Assembly (NCBI RefSeq): GCF_000143415.4
Contig: NW_003314394.1
Location: 295,995 to 359,994, forward strand
Source of the DNA: Selaginella moellendorffii
Lineage: Eukaryota; Streptophyta; Lycopodiopsida; Selaginellales; Selaginellaceae
Length of the DNA: 64,000 bases
Direction of reading: 5' to 3'
Of this stretch, positions 52,902 through 63,773 are shown piece by piece. The notes under the pieces are model-generated. The model searched no databases and had not been told where the DNA came from. It worked only from the letters and a program-made list of their open reading frames with translations. Within the stretch, counting starts at the first letter, position 1, and the number at the start of each line of letters is the position of its first letter. A program made the translations under genes and the position numbers.

Positions 52902-54756
52902 CCACGGGAAACGATGCTCCTCCACCTTTGATCCTCATCCGAATTCACGTATACCCGGTAAGGTTCTCGATAGGCCTCTGCTGCGGGGTCGAGCTGTTTC
53001 TGAAGCCGGCGGTCGACATCACTCTTAATGAAATTTGGATACTGATCCAACTTCTCAGCTTTACTTTTCGTGGCATCCCGCAGCAGATCGATGAACTTGG
53101 GGGCCCCTTCACGTACTCGTCGATGTCTTCATTTGACAAATCCAACGCTTCCATCATCTCTTGCGTGGTGTCGATGCTCACCCTCTCCACGGCCACTTGC
53201 TTGAAGATCCAATCCTTCAATAGCACACGAGCTCTCAGAGTCGTGCACAAGTCCTCGTATGTCACAATATGGCCGGGAGTCATTTTGGTCTTGTTGAAGA
53301 CTACCTCACCACGTAGAAGAGCATTAGCCACTGTCAAAAGGTCGTCATCGCCTAGAGACCGCGAGAAACGCAAGGCATTGAGCTTCAAATCATTGGGCTT
53401 CCGGCCGTCCTCCACACCCATTGAGTTTAGTAACTCCCCGTCATGGTACCTCCTCAGCACATCTACCCATTTGTCAAAAACAACTTTTGTCGCGAGTAGA
53501 ATGTTATGGATGCTGAGTGTGTCATTGACCCCCAGTGTTTTCGAGAGAAGACTCGAGAATTCCTGCAATGGAAATGGCGTGAGGCCACATGCTATGCCAC
53601 ATGCAACGAGGCTTACCTGCCAGGTGCTAGTTGCTAGTGCACGTCCTTGTCCTGGTTTTTGTGGCTTCTTCAGTTGAACCCAGAGCTTCCGTGTTCGTGC
53701 CAATGTCTCGTGCAGACCCGATTTGTAGCACGTTTCTTGCTTGACATTCTGCGCGTGGGAGATGTATATGATAGATCGGAGGGGCGAGTTGCCTTTTATC
53801 AAGCGGACAACTCTTGTCTTGAAGACTTTCTTCACCTCCTTGCCCACCATAATATCCACAACTATCTCTTGCATCGCCAAGCTAGAATGCTGCCCGGAGA
53901 CGGCATAGAACCGGATGTTCTGATCGTCCAACACCTTCCTATTGATCAAGTCTGGAAACCTCGTCTCACCCTTCATTGTTCGGTAGTAGGGGATCACGTC
54001 TGCGATGTCGGGTGTTACTAGACTTGCCAACATCTTCTGCTTCAGTTTCTCCACCCACTCATCAGATACTAGCCTGTGGTTGTATTTGCTTTGGATGTCG
54101 ATACGGCTCACGTCGATTGTATATACTTTGTTGGAATAGTAACAAGTACTATTATCTGCGATGATTTTTGCTGCCTCTTCTTGCTCTTTCTGCTCTTTGC
54201 GGCTCTTCTTTTTGGTGGGTGTAGTGTTCGAACCCGAGGCAATGGCATCACCGAGTAGCTTCTTTTTTGGAGGAGAGTCAAACGTTGGCTTGAGCTTGAC
54301 CACCCTTTTCTGCTTCGGGGTAGTTTTGAGATCGACCCCCTTCCCCTTCGCTTTGCGAACTGGAGGCACTCTCAACGGCTCAATGTTGGAATATAGTTTT
54401 TGAACATCGCCGTAGGTGAGGTCCGTGGATTCCATGTGATCTTCATAGACCCGCAGCGTCTTTGAAATTGTGGGCCTCCTGGACAACCTCTCCCTAGCTC
54501 CCTCTAGGAATTCCTCATAGCCGCTACCCCCCTCCGGGAAGCTGCTAGGATGTGCAAGGTGGATCTTGAAGGCAGACGCTGTCTCTACCACAAGTGCCAG
54601 TCCATATTCTTGCATGGAACTGTATGGAGTGTCTGTCACTTGGATGAGGATCCCCATGCATTCTTTTCTCCCACCATCTGTGTTGTACAGCCTCAGATCC
54701 TCGCCTTCCATCCCGAAAGTCCAACTGGTGACCTCCTCCCCCTTCTCTGCAGCCAC
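52902..54756 (-). pseudogene. ParB-like domain protein of the 15-kb element, N-terminal part
   Basis: An open frame runs from about 54756, where GTG stands, not ATG. A TTCTTCTTCCAG tract just upstream looks like a 3' splice site, so the true start exon lies further up. Features: a Lys-rich linker with basic tracts (PPKKKLLGD, PTKKKSRKEQKEQ). Then a ParB-like N-domain reads VYTIDVSRIDIQSKYNHRLV, SDEWVEKLKQKMLASLVTPD and the signature FYAVSGQHSSLAMQEIVV (about 53915-53865), in place of the common G-x-H-R. An intron (about 53618-53563) contains a palindrome beside its 3' splice site. A 1-nt deletion in a G run near 53100 shifts the frame. In the other frame the sequence reads KFIDLLRDATKSKAEKLDQY and continues to the nested insertion. 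Confidence 0.55.
53572..53596. repeat. Palindrome copy in an intron of the ParB-like gene
   Basis: On the minus strand the arm CACGCCATTT is followed by CCATTGCAG and an exon (EFSSLLSKTLG). Confidence 0.75.
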
Positions 54757-57614
54757 ATTGACAGTGGCTGGAAGAAGAACGCAATTCCTCGCATGTTAAG
54801 AAATGCACAACAATTAGAGCTGACAGATGAAAAGCTAGCAGCTGGAAATAACGTGAGGCCACACGCCATTCACCACTGCATCAGATGTCTTGAGGCTGTA
54901 TCCTAAGATGGCGTGAGGCTACACGCCATCTGTAACCAGACTGCACTCGAGAGCCCAATCGGTGCATGCCAATGTTGCTACTAAATGGCATGTGGCCTCA
55001 TGCCATTTTCTACTTGGCCTAAAAGACTTACCATTTGAAGCCGAATGGAGGCATGACAACCGGACTCGCTGGCGAATGTGCACTGTGTGTGCAGCGGATT
55101 GTAGCAGCAAGGCTACTCTGCCACTTACAGTTGGAGAGTGGCGCTGAAATCTCTCGGGACGCCAAGTGGGCTGCGTGTGGGTGGCGGAGTGGGCGGCGGA
55201 GTTGGCGGCGAAGTTACAAACTGGGTGTGTCTTGAAGTGGACGCTGATGCACACGAGCGCGATGCGAGCGCGAGTGTGATGCAAGCGCGAGTGGACACCG
55301 ATGCACACGAGAAACCTGTAGAGAAGGTAGATGAGCGCGAATGTGAGCGTGATCACGAGTGGGAGCGCGATGCGTGCGCGAGTGTGCGAGCGTGAGTACG
55401 AAGCAAAATGCAAAACCTAACCTCACACGCGCGAAATGTCACGACGGTTGGTAATCCCGCCACATCATCATTCCTCGGACTTGGGCACCACCATTAATTT
55501 CTGGATCGCCGCGCGTATGCATGCACGTGAAATCCAAAAGAAATCCGCAACGTCATCATTCCTCGGACTGCATGCACACGAAATCCAAAAGAAAGATCAT
55601 GATTGGGATATCATTTAATACCCTCGCTATATTTATACCATGCATGATTGGATATTCCAAAGCATCTTGTATTTCCAAAAATGCCAGATGTTCAGCTAAA
55701 TAAATTGTCAGAGGATTTGATGTGATGTTCAAGCGTGTAAGCTCATGCAATTTTGATCCCAAAAAATGCACCAAAAAATGCTCAATGTCATCTGGCGTTA
55801 TCTCTTGAATGGCGTGGGGCCGCATGCCATTTTCAAGGGCACATAGGAGTATATTCCTAGAATATTCTAACACGCGCGAGATTGTTTTGAGTTTTCTGGA
55901 GATCCAACCGTTAGATCGCAACTAGATTTTACAGAATGGTATACAATGTCCTTCTTGATGACCCTGCAAAGAAGCATCTCGATCGGACACCACATGAGAC
56001 CACACGAGCCTTACAATGTTTCAGAGGCATTTGCCATAGATCCGACAGTTATTTTGCTCCAAGATTCTACAGTTTGGTGTGCATTGACCTTTCCATCAAC
56101 ACTGCAAAGGGATATCACAATCAGATGTGGGATCACAAGAAACCAACTTCACTAACTCTGGTTTCACCAAGATCTACGTAAAGAGTTATGAAATGAAAGG
56201 ACCCTCTCTATTGAAATGTGTTTATGGTCCTAGGGGCATTGTGACATATCAAAGGATTTTGCATCAAGTTCTGTATTTGCATGTTTATCAAGCTACTGAA
56301 TTGCTAAACCCTAAACCCTAAACCCTAAACATGTGGCAAATGCTGCGTGAAGAAAGATGCCCTTTCTGGGCAAATGCTGTAAGAGGCAAATGTCGAGCAG
56401 ATGTATCTCAGGCTAGCGAAGGGGACAAACGAAAGCTAGCTATAAACATGACGGGATGCAAATAGATTACTAGGCTGGTCCTGCGAAAATCAAAAACCAT
56501 AATTGAAAATATTGAAAATGCAAAAAGAAAGGTTTATAATATTTTTGAATTTTAAGCAACCAAAGGAATGTAAGTAGGGCATGTGTTTGTAAGTTTAAAA
56601 ATGCCTCAACCACTTAAATTCCCAAGTAAATAAAGCTGTTTCTATTTTTGGTACAGGTAAACTTTATAGCGTGTGGGCTCATGCAATTTTGAACCCAAAA
56701 ATGCACCAAAAAATGCTTGACTAGCATTATTCTTTGAATGGCGTATGGCTTTATATTGCCATAAATGGACGTACACACACAGCATAATTATTCCTTTACA
56801 CGGCGAATAATCTTGGCGCGGATCGCTGACACGGCATGGCAAAGTTCGAATCACTGACATGGCACAGCTGGATCGAGGCAAGGACATGATGTGACAAAGT
56901 TCAACCTCCGACACAAAGTCTAGAAGCTACTCAGTTTGAAATTTGTCAGAGGAATCATAAGATCTGGTTTGTCAGAGGATTTGATGTGACGTTCAAGCGT
57001 GTGTTATTTTTGAATTCTCGAACTCATTCCTAGGTCTATCATTTTTGTGCGCTGTGTTCTTGGTTCCGCTGAGCGCAGTGAGCGCTGCTTGTGTAAGCGG
57101 CGTTGTGAGCTGTGGTTTATGCGTCTACAAGCGGTTGTGGCATTGCGAGCGCCATTGCAAGCGGCAGTTTATGCGAGTGGCAGTTTGTGCGAGCGGCGCT
57201 ATGAGTAGTTGCGGTGTTGTGAGCGGCACTACGAGTAGTTGCGGTGTTGCGAGCGGCACTGTCTTTGGTGTGGCTACCGCTTCCTCTTGATATTCGGCAC
57301 TTGTGCTTCCTAGTATGTTCACCATGGAATGGCTTAGGACCACATTTAGAAATGGCATGAGGCCACATGCCATCTTGGGCCCTTGCAATTTCATGGCTAG
57401 CGTATTGTCATGTATGTTTTCACTTGCCTGCAGCTATATGTATATCAAGATGGCATGAGGCCTCATGCCAATTTTGTGAATGCAAAATTTCACGTGGGTG
57501 TCAATAGCATGTTTGAATAATAGCATGTGGCCTCATGTCATTTGGTATGTTATGATTTAGGCCATTCTCCAATCATTTTTTGTATGGTTTTAACTTCTTT
57601 TCTGCACTTTCAGA
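54757..57614. other. Divergent intergenic region of the 15-kb element, rich in palindromes
   Basis: 2.9 kb lies between the ParB-like gene (-) and the DDE-like gene (+). Palindrome copies: 54848-54870, 54907-54930, 54983-55008, 55808-55832, about 56738-56762, 57350-57373, 57449-57473 and 57519-57543. There are also GCGAGCGCGAG-type low-complexity blocks (55240-55400), short GCGGTGTTGTGAGCGGCACT-like repeats (57050-57260), and a duplicated block (55715-55825 versus 56650-56760). No coding region is convincing. The DDE gene is likely to have a spliced 5' UTR, since CTTTCAG precedes its ATG. Confidence 0.6.
56304..56330 (+). repeat. Short interstitial telomere-type repeat
   Basis: Nearly four units of CTAAACC/CCCTAAA (plant TTTAGGG telomere repeat) stand alone within the 15-kb element. 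It could be a telo-box array or a trace of repair. Confidence 0.8.
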
Positions 57615-60600
57615 ATGGCCTTCAGGGTTGGGGAAAAGGTTTACATTTTGAATGGTGGGAAGAGAATTGCAAAAGGGACCCTTGTGTCTATGGATCGGAA
57701 CTTTGTTATACACTGTCAAAGGCTTGGAGAAGGCAATGCTACTGTATCAGTAGAGACTGTCTTCGATGGGAATGTGGTCGCTATTGAACCAGGAGAGATG
57801 GTCGTCGGGGTAAATGTTGTTGTTGCCTTGAAAAATCTGCAAAAGAAAGCAGATGTTGGGGACAGCGCAAGTGCGACGCATGTTCCCTCCGTGGATCTTA
57901 AGAACCGTGCTACATGGATTCAGGCAAAAGTGTTTCTAAACAACCCCGAGGGGGAGGTGGTAGCTGAGGGCTTAGCCACAGTTGTCGATCCAAGAGATGC
58001 GGTTGCTAATCAAGAATTGGGCTGGGATGATATTGGAGTTGCGATTTTAAAGGTTGTTGACACAGAAGAAAACAGTCTGACTATTGGAAGCATTGTGCGG
58101 TGGAAATTGAGGCATTTAGTGTTTGAGAATGTGAAGGATTCACAATCAAACACCACTACAACTGATGACAGAACATCTCTTCATGGGAAAAGAAAGTACA
58201 CCTTCCTAAAGCGCAGCCAAAGGGATCTGAGCAACGAACCGAAAAGGCAGAAAATGGCGATGGAGGTTCGAATGGTCTCGACAGTTGCTTGTTGCAAGAG
58301 GAGGTGCTGTCAACATGCTGATTGGGATGCTATTGAAGAGGAGAGAGCAAGATACAAGACATTGTCCTGGAAGGTAGCTCGCAATTTTGTGTATGAGGCA
58401 TTACGGTCATCTGTTGATGCTTCAGAACATCAGGTGGGGGGCATGGTCTTCCTGAGGGGTTTGGTCTGCATGAAGGCATGGAGAATCATTTATGGAGTCC
58501 CTCGAAGCACATTCTACAGAATCAAAACTGAGTTCGAGGAACAAAGGGTTCAACAGGCAGTCCATGGGAACGACGGTACGCACAAAACCAGGGGTCATGT
58601 TGTATATGGAGAGGCAATCTTCAAGAGGTTTGTCGAGACATGTAGCGAGCAGCAACCACATAAAACCCGCCTCTTGGAAGATGGAACACGAGACACCCAA
58701 CGAGTTCTCCCTTCCATGTATACCAAGGGGGCCATATTGGAAGATGTGAATCGGGAACTCCAGAGTAATGGCTACAGGAAGCTGAGCCAATCTAGATTTA
58801 GTAAATTGTGGAGCAACAGGTTCAGGGATGTGAGTATAGGAAAGTACTCCAGCTTTTCAAAGTGTGACGAGTGCACTGCTATCAAAATGGCTTTGTCGAA
58901 GAATTCTTGCAGCGCTCAAGAGCGAGAGACGTTAGTTAGAAGGCGGCTCGACCACAACATCGAGCAGAGAAGCTGCAGGACTGCATATTATCATAACAGG
59001 ATTCTCTCCATGGAGAGACCTGACTCTTACCTCTGCATCATCCACGACAAAATAGACCAGAAAAAGACGTGCTTACCTCGACTCAATCCTGCCCCCAAGG
59101 CAATCTCTTCATCCATGCAGCTGCCTGTGTCTCTGTTTGGCATAATCGCTCATGGGCATGGTGCCCAGAACTATGGGAACTTCTTTGTACCTCTATGGGG
59201 TGGCGGGGGTGCAAACATGATGATTGCGTCCCTAACAAAACACTTAAGGTCTCTGCAAAGTGCGCAGACTGAGCTGAACGGCCAACCCTTGCATAAGGCC
59301 CTTGTCGATCGAACCCCATACAGGGTTCAGCTGGAGGAGGAGCAAAGGCTTGCAGTATTGCGTGGGGCCCCATGCCATCCCAGTGAATATGTTGGCCGTC
59401 AGATTGTAGGGTTATCACGTGAGGCCTCATGCCATTCCGACGAGGCTGGTCGCTCGGTGAATGCACAGCCTCATCCAAACGAAGCAGAATCTCAAGGAAG
59501 TTCTTGCGGCCGATGTGGCCTTCCACCCCATCTTCTGCTCCAAACAGACAATGCTGGCAGTGAGAACAAAAACATGTACGTCTTCGCGTACTTGGCGATG
59601 CTTATTGCCAAAGGCATATTTGAAATGGTTACACTTGGCTTTCTCATGGTTGGGCACACTCATGAAGACGTCGATGCCATGTTCAGTCACCTGGCAAGTC
59701 CCTCCGGCGATCCAATGTCCTCACCCTCCCACAACTCTACGATGAATTCCAAAATTGCATCAAAGGCACTGTTGAAGCTGCACTTGTGACAGAGGTTCCA
59801 GACTTTAAGGGGTTTGTAAGAGGCTACATCAGGGACGGATCCAAAATGCTGATTGGCCACTCCAAGCCTCTTCAGTTTCATTTCAGCATGCGTTACGGTG
59901 CTCCAGTGATGAGGTACAAGATGAGAGAATGGGACACACTGTGGCTGCCAGTGGACGGCATTGAACTCTTCAAGAGAGATCCCATAACTGGGGAACCTAT
60001 GATTCCTCAGGGTTCCCCACGGCCGATGCACCCGGATGGACTCAAAGACCAGGAAAGTATAGTGGCCGGGATTAGACAGCATATTGCCTTCTGGAAGAGG
60101 GGGTTGGTGTTTGGTGGAGAATCCTATTTTAAGAGGTGCAAGCCTTTGCTCGAATACTGGAAGAAGATTATATCTACTATCCAAAATGGGCCGGTTGTAT
60201 ATGAAGAATTGGAAGAGTCCTTTTGGCCAGAACCCAGAGCACCAGATAGTAGCGGAACAATGTCCCCTGGAAATGCAGTGATAGATAACGATGTTGAGGA
60301 TCACTATTGTGGGCCGAGGAACAAGAAGCCAGATTCAGCATTCAATCCAGTACAGGTCTGCAAAGGAATGCTCGTGCTTGTCAGACCCAGTAATAAAAAA
60401 CAAATGATATGGGTGGGGTGCTGCATCATTGATGCAGAGGAGGACGCGGAAACTAACTCCTTCAATGTAACTGTGGAGTGGTTCAAGCCAAGTTCCGGAT
60501 ATACGAAGGATTGCCTAGAAAAGAGATGGGTGCTGAATCCAAGGGATCCCAGCATGAGCATATCGGTGGGTAATGTTGTGCATGGTTGGATGCGGAAGCA

Positions 60601-60755
60601 GAGTGCCACCATCACCTTGCCAGACCATGCAAGAGATGCAGCAAGAGCATTCATAACCCGGGTTCAAGGTGAGATTCATTAATATTCCTTTACTAAGTTT
60701 CTAATGTATTTTATTTCAAGGTGAACAATCCGAATCTGAATCAGAGGAGGCGTGA
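57615..60755 (+). CDS. DDE/RNase H-like transposase candidate (DUF7869-like) with DUF8039-like N-terminus
   Basis: ATG 57615 follows a CTTTCAG acceptor. The N-terminus, GKRIAKGTLVSMDRNFVIHC then RLGEGNATVSV, resembles DUF8039 of plant transposon proteins, and a second similar unit follows. Next are a Cys-rich motif (CCKRRCCQ) with a helical stretch (WKVARNFVYEALR), and a helix-turn-helix-like GLVCMKAWRIIYGVPRSTFY. KCDECTAIK and the RNase H-like core follow: YLCIIHDKIDQKKTCLPRL, then LLQTDNAGSENKNMYVFAYL (59540-59600) and FLMVGHTHEDVDAMFSHLA (59640-59695). D, D and an acidic residue in GHTHEDxD are candidate catalytic positions. A 1-nt deletion near 59695 shifts the frame; the sequence continues at TEVPDFKGFVRGYIRDGSKM (59786 on). 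An intron at about 60670-60720 leads to a Ser/Glu tail ending at TGA 60753-60755. Two palindromes lie in coding sequence (59358, 59413). Confidence 0.6.
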
Positions 60756-61474
60756 TGGCATGGCGTGATGGCGTGAGGTGTGACACCAAAAAGGAGGTGT
60801 CCACTAGCGCTTAGGCTTATAATGGCGTGTGCCCTCATGCCATTTACTTGATCACCAAATACCTTTTTCCCTTTGCACTAGTATATCTTAATACCGGTCT
60901 GAGAAATAGAATGGCATATGCCCTCAGGCCTTTTACTAAATCACCTTTGAAAGAAATGCAAGCCTCTATGTCATAAAAAAAAGGTACTAGAGAAATTCCT
61001 TAATAATATGAATGTTATTTAGTTTCATGAAAATACACTAAGGGTCAAATGAGTTAAATGACTTCTCCAGACTAGCAATGCCTCTTGCTACACCTTCACA
61101 ATTAGATTCGTTAGAAAAAGATAACATTGAATAATATCTAAATGTTCTCACCATTAAGTTATATGTCTGGCTAATAGGAATGACGTTCATCTTGGAAAGC
61201 TCACCACACGCTCAATGAACAAACAAATAGTGTGTGCGCGCATGCCATCGCTCTTCTTTAGCTTCAGATTCGGCTTGTTCACCTTGACAATGAGATTTAT
61301 TATACAACCAGATGGACTCAGTCTGGACACAAAGTCACCGCACTAGTCACCATGCCCCAGATATGTCTAGCCCCTGGACAAAAAACATATAATTTCACGT
61401 CATTTTCAAATACTTGAAAATTTGTACCTAGTCCCATTTTACTGAATAAATCCCACTTTAACGAAATAGAGCTT
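60756..61474. other. Right subterminal region of the 15-kb element
   Basis: Non-coding. Palindrome copies lie at 60821-60845, 60910-60932 and 61228-61250. Before the end, CCCATTTTACTGAATAAATC then CCACTTTAACG mirror the MITE left end. Confidence 0.6.
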
Positions 61475-61478
61475 CCTT

Positions 61479-62129
61479 ACACTCTATGAAAATTTACTAA
61501 ATATGAAATGGCACTAGATTGGCCCGTATCCATTTCCTTCTCTGTTTTAATGTGCTAATGTTTCTTTTACAACAGCCAATTTGTACTTTATCTTGGATTG
61601 TAACCATCTAAGAGTTCCAGCCAACTTTTCACATGCAAATTTGTATGATGGATCTGTGTATGATGGATTTGAATGAGTTCCTGGTTGCTAAGGCTACCTC
61701 TTTTGTGGTCCTAGTAGCATTATAGTACATTATAGTGTACTTGGATTCAGGCAAGTTCCCAACAGATTCCTTACAAGCGCAACAAAAGGCATTGAAGATT
61801 CGAGTGTAGGAGTTTTGCCTTCTTGACGGACATCTTTGCACCATAGCTACTTTTGGCCTCAAATTCACCAGCATATCTTAGACTATGCAAATATGAGACA
61901 CAAATCCGTAAGCCCCAAAGTGGAGCCAAAAGGGTGCCACATGGTGGTGGTCGAAGTGGAAGTCCAATAAGTGTAATATGTTTGAACCAAAGACTCCAAC
62001 TTGGAAAGTTGAGAGTGGGAGTGGAACTCCAAACAAAGTGCTCGAGAAATGAACACAAAGCATTTAGTGAATGAATCTCTAAAAAGGGACACAAGAAGGA
62101 TTGACACATGGCAAATGTTATGATGCATG
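61479..62129 (-). other. No clear gene; possibly gag-side continuation of the old chromovirus
   Basis: Minus-strand sequence just outside the 15-kb element contains a broken MVTIQDKVQ-like string (about 61590-61620) reminiscent of a Ty3 gag. This would fit insertion of the large element into the old chromovirus. The evidence is weak. The remaining frames look like chance. Confidence 0.25.
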
Positions 62130-62520
62130 GAAGTGTTAGGAATGAGTCCAAAAAAGAGTCCAAGAAGGAGTTCGAGATAGAGTTTGATATAAACTTGAGA
62201 TGGACCCAAGATGGAGTCTGAGATGGAGTCCGATATAGACTCAAGATGGAGTCCAAGATGGACCCGAGATGGTGTCCAAGATGGAGCTAAAATGGAGTCC
62301 AAAATGGACTTGAAATGGAGTTTGAGATGGACCTAAGATGAAGTCTAAGATCAAGTTCGAGACGGAGACCGAGATGGAGTCAAAGGTCAAGACCCAAGAT
62401 GGAGTCTGAGGTCAAGACTCGAGATGGAGTCCGAGGTTGAGGTCGAGGCTGAAACTGAGACTGAGCCCAAGACAGAATTCGAGTTTGAGTTTGAGTCCAA
62501 GTTTGAGGGTGAAAGCCATA
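62130..62520 (+). repeat. Degenerate GATGGAGTCC minisatellite
   Basis: About 390 bp of imperfect 10/20-nt units (GAGATGGAGTCC, AAGATGGACC, GAGGTCAAGAC variants), strongly purine-rich on the plus strand. Minus-strand frames over it repeat DSIS-like residues and are not genes. Confidence 0.8.
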
Positions 62521-63379
62521 GCGATCATCTCCTAGACCCTAGGGGGTTTGGTGAGCTCCAAAAATATAGTAAGAGGAGGACTCCAATGGAGCTAGTTTAG
62601 CTAGGAAATGCTAGTGTGACCAAAGAAGGTTATACCCATGTGTTGGGTGATGATATAACCATTAAAAAGTCCAAGGCTAGAGTGAATACAGACACACAAA
62701 TAGGGTAGTTTGGTAAAGTGTTTAAGAGTTAACTCTAACTCCTTTAGGAGATTGAATGGTCGATGCTCCCAATCCAAATGTGAATAGCACTACCTACTTC
62801 GATATCACATGGCTCATCAAAACCTCATTCTAGCCACATGGTTAGGGCATCTAAGGGCAAGAGGTGGGGAGAGTACCCACAAGGTTTGTGTAGGGTTATG
62901 GTGTTTCAAAATGTCTTCCCAAAATCCCAGACTATAGAAAGGAAAAGGAATAATCCTTTAGTGTAGTGACGAAGGATGTGGTCACATGGTGAGGAAGTCC
63001 CAGAAGTTAGTGGGACTTAATGGTTGGGCCTTTAAACCTTAACCCAATAGCAATGTTAATGAGCATGGCCATGGATGGAGAGGGATTTGGTGGGAACAGA
63101 ATAAGGGACATTAGAGAAGGGTGTTCCTCACATCTCCAGACATCCTAAGGGCTAAGGTGTGGTCAAAGGATGACCACTCATGTATGAATGGCCCAGTCTT
63201 TTGAGAGACGTGACTATGATGTAAGTGGTTTTGGACTACTGATGTGATAAGGGTGAATGGGTATAGGCTTAGCATTACAGGCTGATATATCAATGGTGTC
63301 AATCATGGGATCAAACATGTAGAACACTTGGACCAAGTGCAAAGGCTGAGTGGCATAGATGTTATTCATGGGGCTAGCA
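62521..63379. other. Intergenic; nothing recognised
   Basis: No coding sequence, RNA gene or repeat that I can identify before the TRIM LTR at 63380. Confidence 0.35.
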
Positions 63380-63773
63380 TGTTAGGATCCTATCCCTTAC
63401 ACCCTAAGCCAACTGGCTAAAGGGGTGATCACTTGATTGCAGGGCCCTTTCTTTATCCTATTATCCTGACCTGGTGCCTAACAATCCTCCCCCTCGTCAG
63501 GGTATGATCGTCCTCGATCATACTTAGGCCACCATCCGGTCACCATGGTCCTTCTCTTAGGGTCTACCAAACCTTGGTTCTCCCTCTAGATCCACCATGT
63601 TGAATATTCCTTCAGAATATTCCTGCCCCACTCGTCAGCCACGAGAATCGAACTCGTCTCTGATACCAATGTTAGGATCCTATCCCTTACACCCTAAACC
63701 AACTGGTTAAAGGGGTGATCACTTGATTGCAGGGCCCTTTCCTTATCCTATTATCCTGACCTGGTGCCTAACA
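63380..63773 (-). mobile_element. TRIM element (394 bp) with 104-bp LTRs
   Basis: LTRs 63380-63483 and 63670-63773 differ at only a few positions. Read on the minus strand: 5' LTR ending GGATCCTAACA; PBS TTGGTATCAGAGACGAG (initiator tRNA-Met type); a non-coding interior of 186 bp; purine tract GAGGGGGAGGAT; 3' LTR beginning TGTTAGGCACC. This is the classic layout of a terminal-repeat retrotransposon in miniature. Confidence 0.88.

Larger units (their letters stand above)
46251..61474. mobile_element. 15.2-kb DNA transposon candidate with dispersed palindromes
   Basis: The left end begins AAGCTTTATTTCATTAAAGT then GGGA. The right end, read on the complement, begins AAGCTCTATTTCGTTAAAGT then GGGA. 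CCTT lies directly outside both ends (46247-46250 and 61475-61478). Inside are a DDE/RNase H-like gene (+), a ParB-like gene (-), a HAD-domain gene (-) and more than 20 copies of a short palindrome. A gypsy/TRIM composite (50182-52897) is nested in the ParB-like gene. I cannot assign it to a named superfamily. Confidence 0.65.

Noticed and set aside
55138..55413. His/Arg-rich and Glu/Arg-rich open frames
   Set aside because: They translate GCGAGCGCGAG-type low-complexity DNA in several frames.
44667..61474. Regularly recurring short palindromes as a CRISPR array
   Set aside because: Spacing is irregular (tens to thousands of bp), there are no uniform spacers and no cas genes, and the genome is a plant nuclear one.
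61771..62302. Minus-strand frames with DSIS/SFLD repeats
   Set aside because: They lie over the degenerate GATGGAGTCC minisatellite and have no family resemblance.
63630..63670. tRNA-like T-loop string (AGTTCGATTCTCG on the minus strand) next to the TRIM LTR
   Set aside because: There is no cloverleaf; the neighbouring TTGGTATCAGAG is the primer-binding site, and the match to a B box may be chance.
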